64,000 nucleotides of DNA from Apiosordaria backusii (taxonomy: Eukaryota; Ascomycota; Sordariomycetes; Sordariales; Lasiosphaeriaceae). The DNA is taken from contig JAUKTV010000007.1 of the NCBI GenBank assembly GCA_030549205.1, forward strand, positions 1,612,001 through 1,676,000, in the 5' to 3' direction. Numbering within the stretch: the first letter of the stretch is position 1; each line of letters starts with the position of its first letter. Under the pieces are notes generated by a model. The model was not told the origin of the DNA. It saw only the letters and a list, made by a program, of their open reading frames with translations, and ran no database searches. Shown here one piece after another: positions 62,489 through 64,000 of the stretch. The translations under genes were made by a program, and so were the position numbers.

Positions 62489-64000
62489 ATGCCTCGCACA
62501 CGCCCAGCAACAACGGGCTACGAAAGGCTCGCCCAAGCCGACCAATTCAGCGACGACTCCGGTGACGAAGACCCCCTCGCCCACAGCTATGCCTCCCTCC
62601 AACCCGCCCAAGCCCCACGATATGCGCCCATCACACAACCCCGCCCGCACTCGGGCATGTCGACCCCGAAACGAAGGAGGTCATCATCATCCGTCAATGC
62701 CCGAGGCCGTGGCCGCCGAGCTCGGAGCAACTCAGGGGTCGACCTGAAAGCCATCAATGCCCGCCTCGAGCGCTGGGCCGACGAAATCGCCTCCAAATTC
62801 AAGCGCGGACGGAACAAGAAGACGGGCGAGGAAGAACGGCTCGAGATTCACCACTCGGTATTCCAGCCCCCTGAAGGCGTCCGTCCCGTGACAGCCGAGC
62901 AGCTGGCTGTGCCGGAACCGGGGTATATGACCAGGGCCGAGTTTGAAGCCATTGTGGACAGTGTTAGGGAGGCCATCCGGCAGGGCGTGCAGCCCCTCAT
63001 GATCTCGCAGGGGAGCTCTGGCAGTTACTTTGCGAGGAATCCTGAGGGCAAGGTGGTGGGTGTGTTTAAGCCAAAGGACGAGGAGCCGTATGCGGCTGGT
63101 AACCCGAAATGGAACAAGTGGATTCATCGAAACTTGTTCCCGTGTTGTTTTGGCAGGGCTTGGTGGGTTATCTCCTCTTGCTTATGCTATACCGTAGCAA
63201 GGCTAACAATGTGTGACATAGTCTTATTCCCAATCTTTCCTACGTCAGCGAAGCCGCGGCATACGTCCTCGACGAACAACTACGAACACACATGGTCCCT
63301 TACACCGATGTCGTCTACCTCTCATCGAAATCCTTCCACTATCCCTTCTGGGACCGATACAACTTTTCGAGAAAAAAGAAGACACTACCCGCCAAACCTG
63401 GCAGTTTCCAGGTCTTTTTGAAGGGGTTCAAAGATGCCAACATTTTTCTCCGGGAACACCCATGGCCAGACCAGTATCTATCTGGCTTCCGGACGAACGA
63501 CCCCCACAGGAAAAAGAAGAAGAGATGGGTGGATAATTGCCGTCCAACAGGCGCGCTCCAACACGACGGGGACAGCGATGAAGAGGGCCAGGACAGCCCA
63601 GCCTCGGCTACACCTGGACCCGGCAACTTTGTCTGGACACCGTCGTTGAAGCAATCATTCCGCGAGGAGCTGGAAAAGCTCGTTATTTTGGATTACATCA
63701 TGCGGAACACGGACAGGGGGTTGGACAATTGGATGATTAAAGTCGACTGGGAAACCCAGAAGGCCTCGATCGCTTCTGAACCGGTGCGGCTTAATACTGC
63801 TGACATTCAAGACCCAGAAGAGGAGCCAGAAGAGGGACCGAGACCAGTGGACTTGTCGAGTAGAGAACCGCCAAAGACGCGTGCATCGTACCCTTACCGG
63901 ACAGAGAGGCCTATGAACGCCTCTACGCCTGTGTCTGCGACCCCGGACCCGAAGATTTCTATTGGTGCGATTGATAATTCTTTGTCTTGGCCGTGGAAAC
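62489..64000 (+). CDS. LSB6: type II phosphatidylinositol 4-kinase (runs off right edge)
   Basis: Makes phosphatidylinositol 4-phosphate at Golgi, endosomal or plasma membranes. Exon 1 is 62489-63162 and exon 2 begins at 63222 (intron 59 bp, GTGGGT...CATAG), open to the window end. The N-terminus is Ser/Arg-rich and disordered. The nucleotide-binding loop is ISQGSSGSYFARNPEG, with the Lys of VVGVFKPKDEEPYA. NPKWNKWIHRNLFPCCFGRA carries the Cys-rich palmitoylation motif, and the splice restores CLIPNLSYVSEAAAYVLDEQ. SFQVFLKGFKDA and LDYIMRNTDRGLDNWMIK, the catalytic loop, follow. An insertion rich in Lys and Glu lies between them. The activation-segment and the C-terminus lie outside the window. 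Confidence 0.95.

Overview
This is nuclear DNA of a filamentous ascomycete, most likely a sordariomycete (order Sordariales or close). The evidence is: spliceosomal introns of about 54-140 bp with GTRNGT donors, CTRAY-like branch sites and YAG acceptors; intron-containing tRNA-Ile(AAU); fungal Zn2Cys6 and homeodomain/C2H2 regulators; a QUTR-type quinate repressor homologue; and proteins whose closest families are fungal. No ribosome-binding sites, operons, CRISPR arrays or intact transposons are seen. Genes lie on both strands, mostly 0.3-2 kb apart. Exon ends below were derived by hand from splice signals and protein continuity.

Layout. 1-8.5 kb holds housekeeping genes: the 5' part of a cohesin-loader (Scc2/Mis4-like) gene (-), RPA12 of RNA polymerase I (+), deoxyhypusine hydroxylase (-), an Asteroid-type XPG-fold protein (-), and a Prs1-like PRPP synthetase (+). 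9.8-20.6 kb holds a low-complexity zinc-finger-like protein, tRNA-Ile, a large homeodomain/C2H2 regulator with repeated C-terminal helical modules, and a single-pass membrane protein with a PAN/Apple-like ectodomain. 20.8-31.2 kb holds a conserved fungal protein, a Cid1-type nucleotidyltransferase with a very large catalytic-domain insertion, CTP synthase with nine exons (one of 9 nt), and TFIIF alpha (Tfg1/Rap74). 32.6-43.2 kb holds a small hypothetical gene, the splicing factor Bud13, tRNA-Val, a Zn2Cys6 protein and a QUTR-like repressor. 44-54.6 kb holds a MARVEL-like four-TM protein with an unresolved neighbouring exon, a four-domain RNA-end repair protein, an Rrn5-like Pol I factor and the mitochondrial helicase Irc3. 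54.6-62.4 kb is an accessory stretch: diverged tandem and inverted repeats around two coiled-coil proteins (one with an N-myristoylation start) and a small Cys-rich protein. The window ends inside a type II phosphatidylinositol 4-kinase gene.

Functional themes. Nucleotide supply (PRPP, CTP), RNA polymerase I (RPA12, Rrn5) and II (TFIIF), splicing (Bud13), RNA 3'-end chemistry (Cid1-like enzyme, the 2H-EEP-NTase-MJ1316 protein) and mitochondrial DNA (Irc3) are represented, but nothing suggests a co-regulated cluster. The most interesting points are: the Cid1-like enzyme whose catalytic Asp pair is separated from its third Asp by about 440 residues containing Gag-capsid-like helical sequence; the four-domain RNA repair fusion, whose codon composition goes through two C-rich-to-G-rich cycles and so appears to record the fusion point; a perfect 82-bp tandem duplication carrying TATA and CCAAT-type motifs just upstream of that gene; the tandem module array in the homeodomain protein; and the repeat-rich island at 55-60 kb.
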